Positions 24,529 to 33,470 of a DNA stretch of 64,000 nt are shown one piece after another. The notes beneath the pieces are model-generated. The model ran no database searches, was not told the origin of the DNA, and saw only the letters and a program-made list of their open reading frames with translations. The DNA lies in contig NZ_CP100400.1 of assembly GCF_024218795.1 (NCBI RefSeq), positions 1,798,001-1,862,000 of the forward strand, read 5' to 3'. The number at the start of each line of letters is the position of its first letter. The stretch's first letter is position 1. The position numbers and the translations under genes are program-made. This DNA comes from Halorussus aquaticus (GTDB taxonomy: Archaea; Halobacteriota; Halobacteria; Halobacteriales; Haladaptataceae).

Positions 24529-25209
24529 GTGTCGGTCGCGCGGTCGGTCCGCCGGGGCGTCGCCCGGTCGAGTTGGGTCCAGCGCGCGCTCCTCGCAGGC
24601 GCAGTCCTCACCGTAGCGTGGATGGCGTGGGACGTGCGCGGACTGCACGAGCGACTCGTTCGGGACACCGTCGTCTACATCCTCGCGCCCCTCGCGCTGG
24701 CGGTCCGACACGGCCGCCACCTCGGGTACCGCATCGACCGGACCGCGATTCGCAACACCGTCCTGCTCTCGCTCTTCGTCCTCCCGTTCTACGTCGTCGG
24801 GTCGTCGCTGCCGACGATTCGGGCGTACTACCCGATGTGGGAGACCAGTCCCGCGCTCGGGCGGTTTCTCCCGCACGCGCTGATGCAGTTCGTCATCGCG
24901 CTGGCCGCCGAGACGTACTACCGGGGCCTGCTCTGCGTCGGCGTGCGCGAAATCGGGTTCAAGAGCGTCTTCATCAGTCCGGTCGTCTACGCGTTCCACC
25001 ACATGTACAAGCCGCCGGTCGAACTCATGCTGTCGGGACCGACCGACGTGCTGTTCGGGGCGGTCGATTACAAGAGCAACTCGATACTCCCGTCGGTGGT
25101 CGCCCACGGCATCGGACTGGCGCTGCTGGACTGGTTGGTTCTCCACCCGCCGCTGCTGTCGCCCGAACGGGTCGTCCGCTGGTTCTCGTGGCTCCCGGTT
25201 CCGATTTGA
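24529..25209 (+). CDS. CPBP-type (CAAX protease-like) membrane protein
   Basis: A 226-residue membrane protein with a GTG start one base after the preceding stop. It has about five to six hydrophobic helices. Motif 1 of the CPBP family appears as A-E-T-Y-Y-R-G (usual E-E-x-x-x-R, here only one Glu), motif 2 as A-F-H-H-M-Y, and the later histidine as V-V-A-H-G-I-G. CPBP members include prenyl-protein proteases and bacteriocin-immunity proteins. Because the first glutamate is alanine, activity is uncertain. Confidence 0.75.
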   Translation: MSVARSVRRGVARSSWVQRALLAGAVLTVAWMAWDVRGLHERLVRDTVVYILAPLALAVRHGRHLGYRIDRTAIRNTVLLSLFVLPFYVVGSSLPTIRAYYPMWETSPALGRFLPHALMQFVIALAAETYYRGLLCVGVREIGFKSVFISPVVYAFHHMYKPPVELMLSGPTDVLFGAVDYKSNSILPSVVAHGIGLALLDWLVLHPPLLSPERVVRWFSWLPVPI

Positions 25210-25284
25210 CTTCCGGGCCTCCGTCCCGTGACTCCGGACCGGGGAGCGCGGGTTTTTCACGCTCGGACGCGAAACGAGTCCTGT

Positions 25285-25737
25285 ATGAGTCTTCCGATAG
25301 ACCCCGCGCAACTCGACGGCGCGGACGTGGGCGAGAAGCGCGCGACGCTGGAGATGGGCCACGAGGAGGCGGTCGAACACGTGCGCGAGGCGTTCACCGA
25401 CGCCGGGTTCGGCGTCCCGGAGGAGTTCTCCCCGTCGGAACTCCTCAACGAGAAAGTCGAGGGCGCGGACCACGACCACTACTACGTGCTGGGCGCGTGC
25501 AACCCGAACATGGCCGACCGCGCACTCCACGCCAGCGACAACCGCATCGGCGCGCTGTTCCCGTGCAACGTCGTCGTCTGGCAAGAAGAACCCGGGAGAC
25601 AGACCGTCTACCACGTCAGCATCATGCGAATCGCGCGACTCGTCGGGATGGCTCCCGACGACGAGGAGTGGGACGACATCGTGAGCGAGACGGGCGAGTT
25701 GGTCGAGGAGGCGTGGGCGAACCTCGACACCGCCTGA
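25285..25737 (+). CDS. DUF302 domain protein
   Basis: A 150-residue soluble protein. The order A-V-E-H-V-R-E-A-F-T-D-A-G-F-G-V, Y-Y-V-L-G-A-C-N-P-N-M-A-D-R-A-L, G-A-L-F-P-C-N-V-V-V-W is that of DUF302, a small alpha/beta family of unknown biochemical role often linked to metal or sulfur metabolism genes. Two cysteines (G-A-C-N-P and F-P-C-N-V) are in conserved spots. Start at 25285. A GGGTTTTTCAC stretch at 25249-25259 may serve as its TATA element or end the preceding transcript. Confidence 0.85.
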   Translation: MSLPIDPAQLDGADVGEKRATLEMGHEEAVEHVREAFTDAGFGVPEEFSPSELLNEKVEGADHDHYYVLGACNPNMADRALHASDNRIGALFPCNVVVWQEEPGRQTVYHVSIMRIARLVGMAPDDEEWDDIVSETGELVEEAWANLDTA

Positions 25738-25756
25738 CCACTGTCGCGTTCCACTG

Positions 25757-26005
25757 CTACTTCTCGTCGTTCAACTCGTCGACTTCTTCCCGAAGTCGCT
25801 GAACCTCCCGGCGGAGCGCCTCGACCTCCTCGCCAGCTGGGCCGTCCGACTGCATCCGTCGGTAGAGGACGAGACCGCTGGCGACGAGTACGATCGGAAT
25901 GCCGAACAGCACGACCGCGACGAGAAGCAGTATCACCAACTCCGGACCGCCGGGGACGCCGACTTGGAGGGGAATCACGCTCGGAACTGGTTCGAGTGGC
26001 GTCAT
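25757..26005 (-). CDS. Small single-helix membrane protein, TatA-like N-terminus and coiled coil
   Basis: An 82-residue protein. Residues 15-45 read V-P-G-G-P-E-L-V-I-L-L-L-V-A-V-V-L-F-G, very like the G-G-P-E-L start and membrane helix of TatA, but the F-G-P-K-K-L-P hinge that follows in TatA is replaced by more hydrophobic residues. The tail (about 55-80) is a charged coiled coil, E-V-E-A-L-R-R-E-V-Q-R-L-R-E-E-V. It may be a diverged TatA paralogue or an unrelated anchored coiled coil. The ATG at 26005 is preferred over GTG 26017. Confidence 0.62.
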   Translation of the reverse strand: MTPLEPVPSVIPLQVGVPGGPELVILLLVAVVLFGIPIVLVASGLVLYRRMQSDGPAGEEVEALRREVQRLREEVDELNDEK

Positions 26006-26059
26006 AAGCTTTCTCACGCGGGCGACGGGTTCGCGGTCCAGGAAACTCCCCCGACCCAG

Positions 26060-27319
26060 TCACGAGAAGTCCGCGAGGTTCGCCTGCAGTCCCGAGAGCA
26101 TGTTGGACTTCCGCCGGAGCGCGGCCAGCGAGACCGGAAGCTGCGGGGCGATTTCCCGGACCGCGCCGTGGAACGTCTCGGCCTCGCCGTACTCGCCCTC
26201 GAAGGCGTTGCGGACGCTCTCGCGTATCTGCCAGACGCCGACCGGTGCCCAGTAGTCGTCCGAGACTTCACGGAGGACCAGACACTTGGCCTGTCGCCCG
26301 ACCGACTCCAGATGTTCGAGAACCGCGAGTCGGGAGGCGTAGTACGCGCCCGCCGTCTCCTCGACGTACCCGGTCCGGCCCTCGAAGCCCTCGTGGGCGC
26401 TCCCCATCCACGTCTCGCCGGTGGGGTCCTGATTCCAGATGCTCCCGGGGGCCTTCATCTCCACGAGTTCGTACTCCCACTGGCCGGGCGTGAGGACGAC
26501 CCAGTAGCGGTTCCCGAGGTACTCGTTGACCCAGACCTGCGTCTCGTCGATGCTGGGTCGGGTCTGAATCTGGCCGCGCAGGAACTTCCCGATGGTGTCG
26601 TCCACCGCGGTGATGGACCATCGGGTCGGGACGAGGCGGCGGTTCTGTCCCCGGCCGAGTGCGCCCGCCGACAGGATGTCGTTTATCTCGTACACGTCGA
26701 ACCCGCGCCGGTAGAGGTAGGTCATCGCGCCTTGGGCCTGCCAGTCGTCGTCTTCGAGCGTCTTCTTCACCGGGCGCGGCACGTGGGGGTTCTCGGTGAG
26801 GTCGGCGGAGGTGGCGCGGGCCGAGGGACCGGTCGGCGTCGTAATCTCGTCCACGTCCACGTCGAGGTCCAGCGAGTCCGAGAGACCGATTTCGACGTCC
26901 ACTGGCCGGTCGGCGATGGCGACTTCGCGCTGGGTGCCGACGAACCCGTCCCACACGTCCTCGACGTTGTCCACGTTCGCCGAGTGGTTGGAGTTCAGCA
27001 GACCGGTCCGGTACTGGAGGACGTTGTCGATGTCGAGACCCCGCTCGTACCACTCGCTGCTCGTGGTGAACTCGTCGGCGCGGTCCTCCTCGCCGACGGG
27101 CGAGAGGATGCCGGTCGAGACGTCGGGGTAGTTCGAGCGCCCGACGAACACCGACGGGGAGGTGGACCCGACCAGCGAGTCGCCCTGCGTGACCTCGGCG
27201 AAGCGGTCCTGAAAGTCGTCCACGTAGTCGAGAATCTCGTAGGACTTCTCCTCGGCGAGGCGACGCTTGCGGTCGTCCTCGTCGGGGCCGAGGCCCTCGA
27301 TGTACTCGTCGAGACGCAT
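26060..27319 (-). CDS. nreA: DNA repair protein NreA
   Basis: A 419-residue member of the archaeal Nre family, linked in Haloferax and Sulfolobus to repair of DNA damage. Characteristic segments are S-T-S-P-S-V-F-V-G-R-S-N-Y-P-D-V near residue 50, S-E-W-Y-E-R-G-L-D near 88, and G-R-G-Q-N-R-R-L-V-P-T-R-W-S-I-T-A-V-D-D near 227. The C-terminus Q-A-N-L-A-D-F-S fits a PCNA-binding PIP box (Q-x-x-L-x-x-F), as reported for this family. No N-terminal zinc finger is visible, agreeing with NreA rather than longer versions. The gene is alone on its strand. Confidence 0.93.
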   Translation of the reverse strand: MRLDEYIEGLGPDEDDRKRRLAEEKSYEILDYVDDFQDRFAEVTQGDSLVGSTSPSVFVGRSNYPDVSTGILSPVGEEDRADEFTTSSEWYERGLDIDNVLQYRTGLLNSNHSANVDNVEDVWDGFVGTQREVAIADRPVDVEIGLSDSLDLDVDVDEITTPTGPSARATSADLTENPHVPRPVKKTLEDDDWQAQGAMTYLYRRGFDVYEINDILSAGALGRGQNRRLVPTRWSITAVDDTIGKFLRGQIQTRPSIDETQVWVNEYLGNRYWVVLTPGQWEYELVEMKAPGSIWNQDPTGETWMGSAHEGFEGRTGYVEETAGAYYASRLAVLEHLESVGRQAKCLVLREVSDDYWAPVGVWQIRESVRNAFEGEYGEAETFHGAVREIAPQLPVSLAALRRKSNMLSGLQANLADFS

Positions 27320-27424
27320 TCGTCGCCCCTTGGTACCCGAGTGATTTGAACCTTACTCGCTCCGCGGCAGGACGGTCCGCCGTCGAGTCGGACGAGAGTT
27401 CCGCGAGACCACGAGGGCTCGACG

Positions 27425-29128
27425 TCACGCCGCGAACCCGGCCCCGGCGAACCCGGCGAAGAACGACCCGACCGCCGCGAGGAGCGCGAGACCGACCCGG
27501 TAGCCCACCAGCGCGCGGTCGAACCCGCGCTCCAGTCCGGTCGCCAGCGCGGTCAGAATCGCGGCCATCAGCAGGACGTACCCGGCGACAGCGAGACCGA
27601 GCGCCGCGTTCGGAAGCGGTTCGCCCAACCGACCGGCGGCCATCCCGTCGGCGAGCGCCACCGTGGCCCCGCCGACCAGCGGACCGAAGACGGCCGCCGT
27701 GTTGCTGAGCGTACCGGTCACGCTGGCGAGTTCGCGCCGGGCCTCGCGCTCGACGCGCTGGAGGTCGTCGACGTGGTCGGCCATCGAGACGACCGCGCGG
27801 CCCGCGGGCCGCCCCTCGCGCGCCGCGACGGCCAACAGGGCGGCCACGCTCCGGGCCTGCGGACTCGGTACGTCGGCGAGCGCGCCGTACTCGCCGAGGA
27901 ACGCCTCGCGGACGCCGACCCGGAGTCGTCGCTGGACGCCCGCTGTCTCGGCCAGCATCTCGCCCGTGCGCCCGGCGACTTCGGGCGCGGCGTCCTCGAC
28001 CGCCGACTCGACGGCCGCGCCGTCGCTCACCCGCCTGCCGACGAGGTAGAGGGCGTCGGTCAGGTTCGCCTCCACGGCCCGGGCGTCGTCCCGGACGAGT
28101 TTGACCGGCCGGAACCGCACCACCAGGCCCGCGCCGACCGCTCCGCCGACGACCGCGGGCCAGCGCGTCCAGTGCGGAAAGGGCGCGGTGGCGGCGACTG
28201 CGACCAGTCCCGCGCCTGCGGCCGCCGCGGCGGTGGCCCAGCGCCGGTCGGGGACGTCCGGGTGGTCGCGCGACACCGGCGGCGGTGGGAACGCGGCGGG
28301 TCTACGCACGAGCAGCCACGAGCCTGCGCCGACCAGCGCGGCGGGCAGGAGCAGGTCGTAGAGGACCACCAGCGCGGGAATCGAGAGCGGGACGCCCGCT
28401 ACGCGCGCCGCCGGGAGGACGGCGACCAGCGCCAGCGGGAGCAGGACGCCGAACGCGTAGAGCGCGGTCGTCGGTCCCCGCACTCGCTCGGCGAACGTCG
28501 CCATCCGGTCGCGAGTCCCGTCCAGTATCGCGTCCATCGCCCGGTCCAGCGTGACCTCGCGCTCGCCCGGCGGCGCGTCGGCCGCCGACTCCACGAGCAG
28601 GGCGGCCCGCCGGAGCGGCGGGTTCCAGTCGGCCCACGTAGCGCCGAACGCCGCGAACCCCGAGTTCGGCGTCCCGGCGGCGCGTCGGACGTGTCCCCGG
28701 AGACTGTCCGCGAGTCGCCCCTCGCCGCGCGCGGCGAACGCTGCCGCGCGCTCGGTCGCGGGTTCCACGCGCATCCGCAGGACCGCTCGCGCGACCAGCG
28801 CTGGTGCGGTCCCGAGCGCGGCGGTGCGACGGGCCGTCGTGAGCGCAATGGGTCCGCGGCGCGCGGCGTGGGCGACGCCTCCCGCCAGCGCGACGGTCCC
28901 GGCCGCAATCGGGACGCAAACGTGTCCGGGCGAGACTGCGGCGGTGAGAAGTCCGAGCAGCGCGACCAGCGCGGTGGTCCCGTAGCCCGCCCGGACCACC
29001 GTCTCCGCGTCGACTCCGGCGTCGAGGTAGGCCACTGCGCGACGGAGGTCGTCGCCGGTCTCGACCGGCCACGGGTAGAGTCCGGCGAGGAGTTCGACGA
29101 GGGTCCTGCGTCGCAGTGACGTACTCAC
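27425..29128 (-). CDS. Type II/IV pilus-like assembly platform protein (F family)
   Basis: A 567-residue membrane protein, the probable inner-membrane platform (PilC/TadC/ArlJ type) for the ATPase encoded just upstream, whose gene it overlaps by four bases. It has two similar halves: helices at about 50-110 with soluble helical regions, then again at about 285-340 and 490-565. F-family features are the conserved A-L-Y-L-V-G-R-R-V-S-D-G-A-A-V-E-S-A and R-E-L-A-S-V-T-G-T-L-S-N-T-A segments. It is unusually alanine/arginine-rich. It would anchor a growing pilus-like fibre together with the pseudopilins in this cluster and at 40-44.6 kb. Confidence 0.85.
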   Translation of the reverse strand: MSTSLRRRTLVELLAGLYPWPVETGDDLRRAVAYLDAGVDAETVVRAGYGTTALVALLGLLTAAVSPGHVCVPIAAGTVALAGGVAHAARRGPIALTTARRTAALGTAPALVARAVLRMRVEPATERAAAFAARGEGRLADSLRGHVRRAAGTPNSGFAAFGATWADWNPPLRRAALLVESAADAPPGEREVTLDRAMDAILDGTRDRMATFAERVRGPTTALYAFGVLLPLALVAVLPAARVAGVPLSIPALVVLYDLLLPAALVGAGSWLLVRRPAAFPPPPVSRDHPDVPDRRWATAAAAAGAGLVAVAATAPFPHWTRWPAVVGGAVGAGLVVRFRPVKLVRDDARAVEANLTDALYLVGRRVSDGAAVESAVEDAAPEVAGRTGEMLAETAGVQRRLRVGVREAFLGEYGALADVPSPQARSVAALLAVAAREGRPAGRAVVSMADHVDDLQRVEREARRELASVTGTLSNTAAVFGPLVGGATVALADGMAAGRLGEPLPNAALGLAVAGYVLLMAAILTALATGLERGFDRALVGYRVGLALLAAVGSFFAGFAGAGFAA

Positions 29129-31053
29129 GGCTCCCTCCGGTCGGCGTACGCCCGTACCACGGGTTCGGGGTCAGTGCGGCCCTCGCTGGCCAACTCCGCG
29201 AGTGTCTGCTCGCGGTCGGCGAGCGCATCCCGCACGTCGGCGTAGGACTCGGTACTGCTGGCGAGGGTGTTGACGAGCGCGCTGTTCCCGCGGTCGATGC
29301 GGCCCGTGGGAGCCAGTCCGTCGCTCCGGACTCCGAAGAGCGTCTGGAACTGGTCGCCGTCTACGACTTCCTCGATAGCCTTCACTCGGCGTCGCTTGCC
29401 ATCGGGGGTCTCGAACGCTTCGAGGGTCACCACGAGGTCGGTCGTCGCGAACGACGATTCGGGGACTCCGAGGTCCGAGACGACGCGCTCGCGGACGCCA
29501 GCGCCGCCGTCGCCGTGGATGGTCCCGAGAACCGCGTCGCCGCTCGCGCCGACTCGCATCGCCTCGTAGAGGACCGCGGCCTCCTCGCCGCGGACCTCGC
29601 CGACGACCAGCGCGCCCTCCCCGAGGCGGAGCGCGGTCCGGAGCGCCTCCGCGGGTTCGAGACCCGGCCCGTCGCCGGACTCCGTCCGAAGCGGTTGCAC
29701 GTCCCGACCGCGGCACTGGAGCGCGGAGACGGGGAGTTCGGGCGTGTCCTCGATGACGACTGTCCGCGTCGCGGCCGGGAGTTCCCAGCAGAGCGCGCCG
29801 AGCAGGGTCGTCTTGCCCGCGCCGCGAGGTCCGGCGACGAGTCCGGCCGCGGCGCGTTCGGCGGCCAGCGAGAGCAGGGCCGCCGCCTTCGGCGCGACGG
29901 TGTCGTTGGCCACGAGCGCGGGGAGCGTCCACGGCATGGCGTCGTGAGCGCGGAACGCGAACCCCGGCCCGTCGCTCACGGGGTCGGTGACGCCCGCGAC
30001 GCGGACCGTCCCGCTTCCGGTTTCGGCGGACGCGCCGGAGTCGGCGGTCGCGCCGACCGCGGGAGTTGCGTCGAGTTCCGCCGTGGCGTCGAGGGTGGGA
30101 GACGCCCGAGAGAAGGCCCGGCCGCTGGACCGGCGGAAGCGCGAGGCGAGCGCCGCCGCACCGGACTCGGTGAGTCGGACGTTGGTCCGCATGCGCTCGC
30201 CGTCGGCGGTCAATCGAATCGGGGTCTCGCCGACCGGGGCAGTGGCGAACACGTCCGAGACCGAGGGGTCGGCGAAGAAGTCTGCCAGCACGCCGTACCC
30301 GCGAGTGTGCTTGTGGAGCGCCGCGGCGAGGGCTTCGACCGGCGCGTCGCGGTCGGCGACCTGCCGGACCGCCCGGCCGGGCGCGCGCTCGCCGGGTTCG
30401 ACGGCCCCCTCGGCGAGCAGTCCGTAGGCCCGCGCGAGTACGGCGAGTGCGGACTCCTCGAAGGCGTGTTCGACCGGTTCGAGGTGGTAGGTCCGGAGCG
30501 CGCGCCGGTCCTCGTAGACCCTGACGGTCGCGCCCGTGGCGAGCCGGCGCGTCTCGGCCAAGGTCGCGTTCGGCGGAGGTTCGGCGGCCACGCGGGCCTT
30601 CGCTATCGGCGGCCCGACGAAGGGTCGGAGCGCGTCGGCGTACCCCTCCGACTGGTGGGCACACTCGGCGAGGCCGGTTTCGGCGACGAGTTCGCCGACA
30701 GGTCCCGCGCGCCCGACCGCGGCGCGGGCGGCCCCGAGCGGGTCGCGCGTGGCGCGGTCGGCGAGGTGTCGGTCGTAGAACGCCGCGCGCTCGGCGAACC
30801 GTCCGGCGGCGACGAGGAGCGCGGCCGACTCCCCACCGTAGGCGCGTTCGAGGTGGTCGGTCCGGGTCACGACCGCGTCGGCCTCGCGGTCGGCCAGCGC
30901 ACCGACTGCCGTCCGGCGGCACGCCGGTTCGGCCGCGAGGTCGCCCGCGCCGGGGCAGTCGGCGGCGTCGAGCAGGAGGCGGTCGCCCTCGAAAGTGGGG
31001 TCGCAGGCGCAGTCGGGGTCCGCGTCGCGGAATCGCGCCAGTGGGTTTCGCAT
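29125..31053 (-). CDS. Type II/IV secretion system assembly ATPase
   Basis: A 642-residue PilB/TadA/ArlI-like motor. The C-terminal domain has Walker A G-P-R-G-A-G-K-T-T (about residue 390), a Walker B-like E-G-A-L-V-V-G-E-V-R-G-E-E and the G-T-I-H-G-D-G histidine box. A short N-terminal part carries two cysteine pairs (C-A-C-D-P and A-D-C-P-G), so a small metal site is possible. It powers assembly of a pilus or related fibre. It starts with its own promoter 26 bp after the preceding gene and carries the shared element described at 31060-31069. Next genes downstream and upstream are the platform and a pseudopilin-like protein. Confidence 0.9.
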   Translation of the reverse strand: MRNPLARFRDADPDCACDPTFEGDRLLLDAADCPGAGDLAAEPACRRTAVGALADREADAVVTRTDHLERAYGGESAALLVAAGRFAERAAFYDRHLADRATRDPLGAARAAVGRAGPVGELVAETGLAECAHQSEGYADALRPFVGPPIAKARVAAEPPPNATLAETRRLATGATVRVYEDRRALRTYHLEPVEHAFEESALAVLARAYGLLAEGAVEPGERAPGRAVRQVADRDAPVEALAAALHKHTRGYGVLADFFADPSVSDVFATAPVGETPIRLTADGERMRTNVRLTESGAAALASRFRRSSGRAFSRASPTLDATAELDATPAVGATADSGASAETGSGTVRVAGVTDPVSDGPGFAFRAHDAMPWTLPALVANDTVAPKAAALLSLAAERAAAGLVAGPRGAGKTTLLGALCWELPAATRTVVIEDTPELPVSALQCRGRDVQPLRTESGDGPGLEPAEALRTALRLGEGALVVGEVRGEEAAVLYEAMRVGASGDAVLGTIHGDGGAGVRERVVSDLGVPESSFATTDLVVTLEAFETPDGKRRRVKAIEEVVDGDQFQTLFGVRSDGLAPTGRIDRGNSALVNTLASSTESYADVRDALADREQTLAELASEGRTDPEPVVRAYADRREP

Positions 31054-31086
31054 GGGCCGGGTTCGTCCCGTCTTCCGGTTTAAACT
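31051..31086 (-). promoter_or_regulatory. Promoter B with shared GGGACGAACC element (ATPase gene)
   Basis: Read on the minus strand: TTTAAA at 31080-31085 (overlapping the stop codon of the upstream gene), GGGACGAACC at 31060-31069, six bases, then ATG at 31053. Over 36 bases it matches promoter A (before 40001) at 31 positions, and the last 20 bases (CGGGACGAACCCGGCCCATG) are identical. The element lies between the TATA box and the expected start of the leaderless transcript, a place for an operator. Confidence 0.7.
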
Positions 31087-31649
31087 CTGGCGTGGCCACG
31101 CTCTACGGTGACGCGTTCTGCGGTCCTCCTCGACGGTCGAACGGACACCGTGACGGTCCGCCGTCCGTCCAGCGAGACGAGTCGGAGCGTCACCTCGTAG
31201 TCCTCACCGCCCCGGAGGACGAGCGCCCGACTGTCGTCTCCGGAGGGGTCGTCGCCGTCCCGACGCCGCTCACCGCCCGACGCACGTCTCGCCCGAGCGA
31301 CGCGCAGGTCGGTCTCGACGCGGCGGACGTTGCGGTTTCCCCCTGCGATTCTGTACGCCAACACGTCGTGCGTGGCGGTGTCGGTCGCGGTCGTGTTCCC
31401 CGGGAGTCCGCCGAGCGAGACGAACGACACGGGGGTCGCAGTCGGCGAGTCGCCGGGAAGCGACAGCGCGAGCGTCCGGCGCGCGCCGGGCGACTCCTCG
31501 CGGGCGAGCGTCACCGCCGCCGCCTCGACTCGGTCGAGTTCGCGTTCGGTGAGACGCTCGGTCCGGGTCACCCGCGCGTCTTCGAGCGCGGGAGTGACGG
31601 CCGCGACCATCGCCACTGCGAGTGCGACGCCGAGGACGACCCGAAACAC
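31080..31649 (-). CDS. Exported pseudopilin-like protein of the pilus cluster
   Basis: A 189-residue protein starting with GTG that overlaps the stop of the preceding coiled-coil gene (TAGTG). The N-terminus F-R-V-V-L-G-V-A-L-A-V-A-M-V-A-A-V is a single hydrophobic helix followed directly by a charged helical stretch (R-T-E-R-L-T-E-R-E-L-D-R), the shape of a pilin-type N-terminus, though no clear prepilin peptidase motif precedes it. The rest is a small beta-rich extracellular domain. It is not a family I can name with certainty (possibly DUF7311). Position within the ATPase/platform operon argues for a fibre or accessory component. Confidence 0.72.
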   Translation of the reverse strand: MFRVVLGVALAVAMVAAVTPALEDARVTRTERLTERELDRVEAAAVTLAREESPGARRTLALSLPGDSPTATPVSFVSLGGLPGNTTATDTATHDVLAYRIAGGNRNVRRVETDLRVARARRASGGERRRDGDDPSGDDSRALVLRGGEDYEVTLRLVSLDGRRTVTVSVRPSRRTAERVTVERGHARV

Positions 31650-32161
31650 TACGGTAACCCTCGTAGCGACTCCGCGATACGAGCGAGCAGGCCGGGAGTC
31701 GCTCCTGTTTCGCTCACTGGGGTGTCCGAATGGGGGCGGCGGCAGATTTCACACTCACGCTGTCGGTGCGGACCGTCCGGCCGGTCGAGGCGGTCGGGTC
31801 GCGTCTGCCTCGCTGCGTCGGCCGGGCGGGTGTCGGTCTCCCGTCGCGGGTTGGACTTGGAGTCGGACCGGGCGTCGGATAACTCGGATTCGAGCGTCTC
31901 GGCTTTGGCCAACGCGGCGTCGGCCCGGCGCTCGACCGAGTCGTTGACCGCGCGGACGTTGCCGACGTGCCCACGGAGCGCCTGCGTCGCGGCGTCGAGT
32001 TCGTCGAGTCGGTCCTCTACGTCGTCGAGTCGCTCGGCGAGCGTTTCGACGCTGTTCGTCAGTTCCGCAGCGTCTCGGAGGTCGGTCAAGTCGCGGTCGT
32101 CGTCGGTTACGGTGCGCTCCACGGCCCGGAGTCGCTCGTCGAGCGCGTCGAGGTCGGACAT
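31649..32161 (-). CDS. Coiled-coil protein with C-terminal CxxC, first gene of the pilus operon
   Basis: A 170-residue protein. Residues 1-95 are a long coiled coil (heptads L-D-A-L-D-E-R-L-R-A-V-E, L-A-E-R-L-D-D-V-E-D-R-L-D-E-L). A low-complexity charged middle follows, then R-E-C-E-I-C-R-R-P-H near residue 136, a single CxxC, and an amphipathic end (L-L-A-R-I-A-E-S-L-R-G-L). It has no signal peptide, so it probably works on the cytoplasmic side, for example with the ATPase. I recall a haloarchaeal coiled-coil family (possibly DUF7310) in this position. Promoter C precedes it. Confidence 0.75.
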   Translation of the reverse strand: MSDLDALDERLRAVERTVTDDDRDLTDLRDAAELTNSVETLAERLDDVEDRLDELDAATQALRGHVGNVRAVNDSVERRADAALAKAETLESELSDARSDSKSNPRRETDTRPADAARQTRPDRLDRPDGPHRQRECEICRRPHSDTPVSETGATPGLLARIAESLRGLP

Positions 32162-32194
32162 GGGTCGAGGTTCGTCCCGCCCTCGTATTTAAAA
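32159..32194 (-). promoter_or_regulatory. Promoter C with shared GGGACGAACC element (coiled-coil gene)
   Basis: Read on the minus strand: TTTAAA at 32188-32193, GGGACGAACC at 32169-32178, seven bases, then ATG at 32161. The distance from TATA start to ATG is 32 bases, the same as in promoter B and within one base of promoter A. Outside the element the sequence differs more from A and B. Confidence 0.65.
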
Positions 32195-32284
32195 CTATCT
32201 TGATACGTAATCGTATTTACCTCCGGATACGTCAAATGGTTCGACGCCGGAAGGTTGATTAACCGTCAATTCGACCCAACTCGC

Positions 32285-33364
32285 ATGAAAGTCGTCCTGA
32301 TTGGTGTCGGGCAAGCCGGGGGGAAACTCACCCAACGGCTGGCCGAGTACGACCAACAGATGGGATTCGGTGCGGTACAGGGAGCGCTCGCGGTCAACTC
32401 CGCCGAGGCCGACCTCCGGGAACTCGACCTCGATACGGTCCTCGTCGGACAGGAGCGCGTGAAAGGCCACGGGGTCGGCGGTGACAACGAACTCGGCGCG
32501 GAAGTCATGCAGAGCGACGCGACCGAGGTGATGGACGCCCTCGACGGCCGCATCACCGCGCAGGCCGAGGCCATCTTCGTCGTCGCCGGTCTCGGGGGCG
32601 GCACCGGGTCCGGCGGCGCGCCGGTCCTCGCTCACGAACTCAACCGCGTCTACGAGATTCCCGTCTACGGTCTCGGCGTCCTCCCCGGCCGCGGCGAGGG
32701 CGCGATGTATCAGGCCAACGCCGGGCGCTCGCTCAAGACCCTCGTCCGGGAAGCCGACGCGACCCTCCTCATCGACAACGACGCGTGGCACACCTCGGGC
32801 GAGAGCATGGGCGAAGCGTTCGAGAAGATAAACCAGAACATCGCTCAACGGGTCGGTCTGCTGTTCGCGTCGGGCGAAGCGGTCGAGGGCGTCGGCGAGA
32901 GCGTCGTGGACTCCAGCGAGGTCATCAACACCCTCCGGTCGGGCGGTATCGCCACGCTCGGGTTCGCCAGCGCCGAGGCCAGCGAGGACGCCGAGGAGAA
33001 CATCAACACCGTGACCTCCACGACCCGTCGTGCGCTCCTCAGTAACCTCAGCCTTCCCAACGCCATCGATGCCGACTCGGGACTGCTGGTCGTCGCCGGA
33101 CAACCGGAAGCGATTCCGCGGAAAGGAGTCGAACGCGCTCGGAAGTGGCTCGAAGAGGAGACCGGGAGTCTGCAGGTCCGCGGCGGCGACTTCCCGCTCG
33201 ACAGCGGACGCCTCGCCTCGCTCATCCTGCTCGGTGGCGTCGAACGCTCCGAGCGCATCGACGAGTTCCTCGAACGCGCGAAGGAGGCGAGCAAGCAGAC
33301 CGACGAACCGAAGGCGGACCCCGCCGAGCAGTTCCGGAACGAGAAGCTAGACGACCTCATCTGA
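32285..33364 (+). CDS. cetZ: CetZ tubulin-like GTPase
   Basis: A 359-residue member of the archaeal CetZ family, relatives of FtsZ and tubulin that act in cell shape and motility. The start at 32285 gives M-K-V-V-L-I-G-V-G-Q-A-G-G-K. The GTP-binding tubulin signature G-G-G-T-G-S-G is near residue 105, preceded by V-K-G-H-G-V-G-G-D-N-E-L-G-A. N-I-A-Q-R-V-G-L-L-F-A and S-L-P-N-A-I-D-A-D-S follow in the usual order. The C-terminal tail is charged and short. It is divergent from the pilus operon (123 bp between starts), convergent with tfb. Confidence 0.94.
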   Translation: MKVVLIGVGQAGGKLTQRLAEYDQQMGFGAVQGALAVNSAEADLRELDLDTVLVGQERVKGHGVGGDNELGAEVMQSDATEVMDALDGRITAQAEAIFVVAGLGGGTGSGGAPVLAHELNRVYEIPVYGLGVLPGRGEGAMYQANAGRSLKTLVREADATLLIDNDAWHTSGESMGEAFEKINQNIAQRVGLLFASGEAVEGVGESVVDSSEVINTLRSGGIATLGFASAEASEDAEENINTVTSTTRRALLSNLSLPNAIDADSGLLVVAGQPEAIPRKGVERARKWLEEETGSLQVRGGDFPLDSGRLASLILLGGVERSERIDEFLERAKEASKQTDEPKADPAEQFRNEKLDDLI

Positions 33365-33470
33365 GTCCGGTCGCTCGTCGAGCGTGTTCGTGTGGAGAGA
33401 ACGGTCCCATCGCTACAGGTCCCTATCGGGTGTCGGAAACCGCGAGAGGATGGTCGAAGGCCCCGAGACG

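Noticed and set aside
29116..31083. 655-codon plus-strand frame opposite the secretion ATPase
   Set aside because: Antisense shadow; the minus strand has Walker motifs and proper acidic composition.
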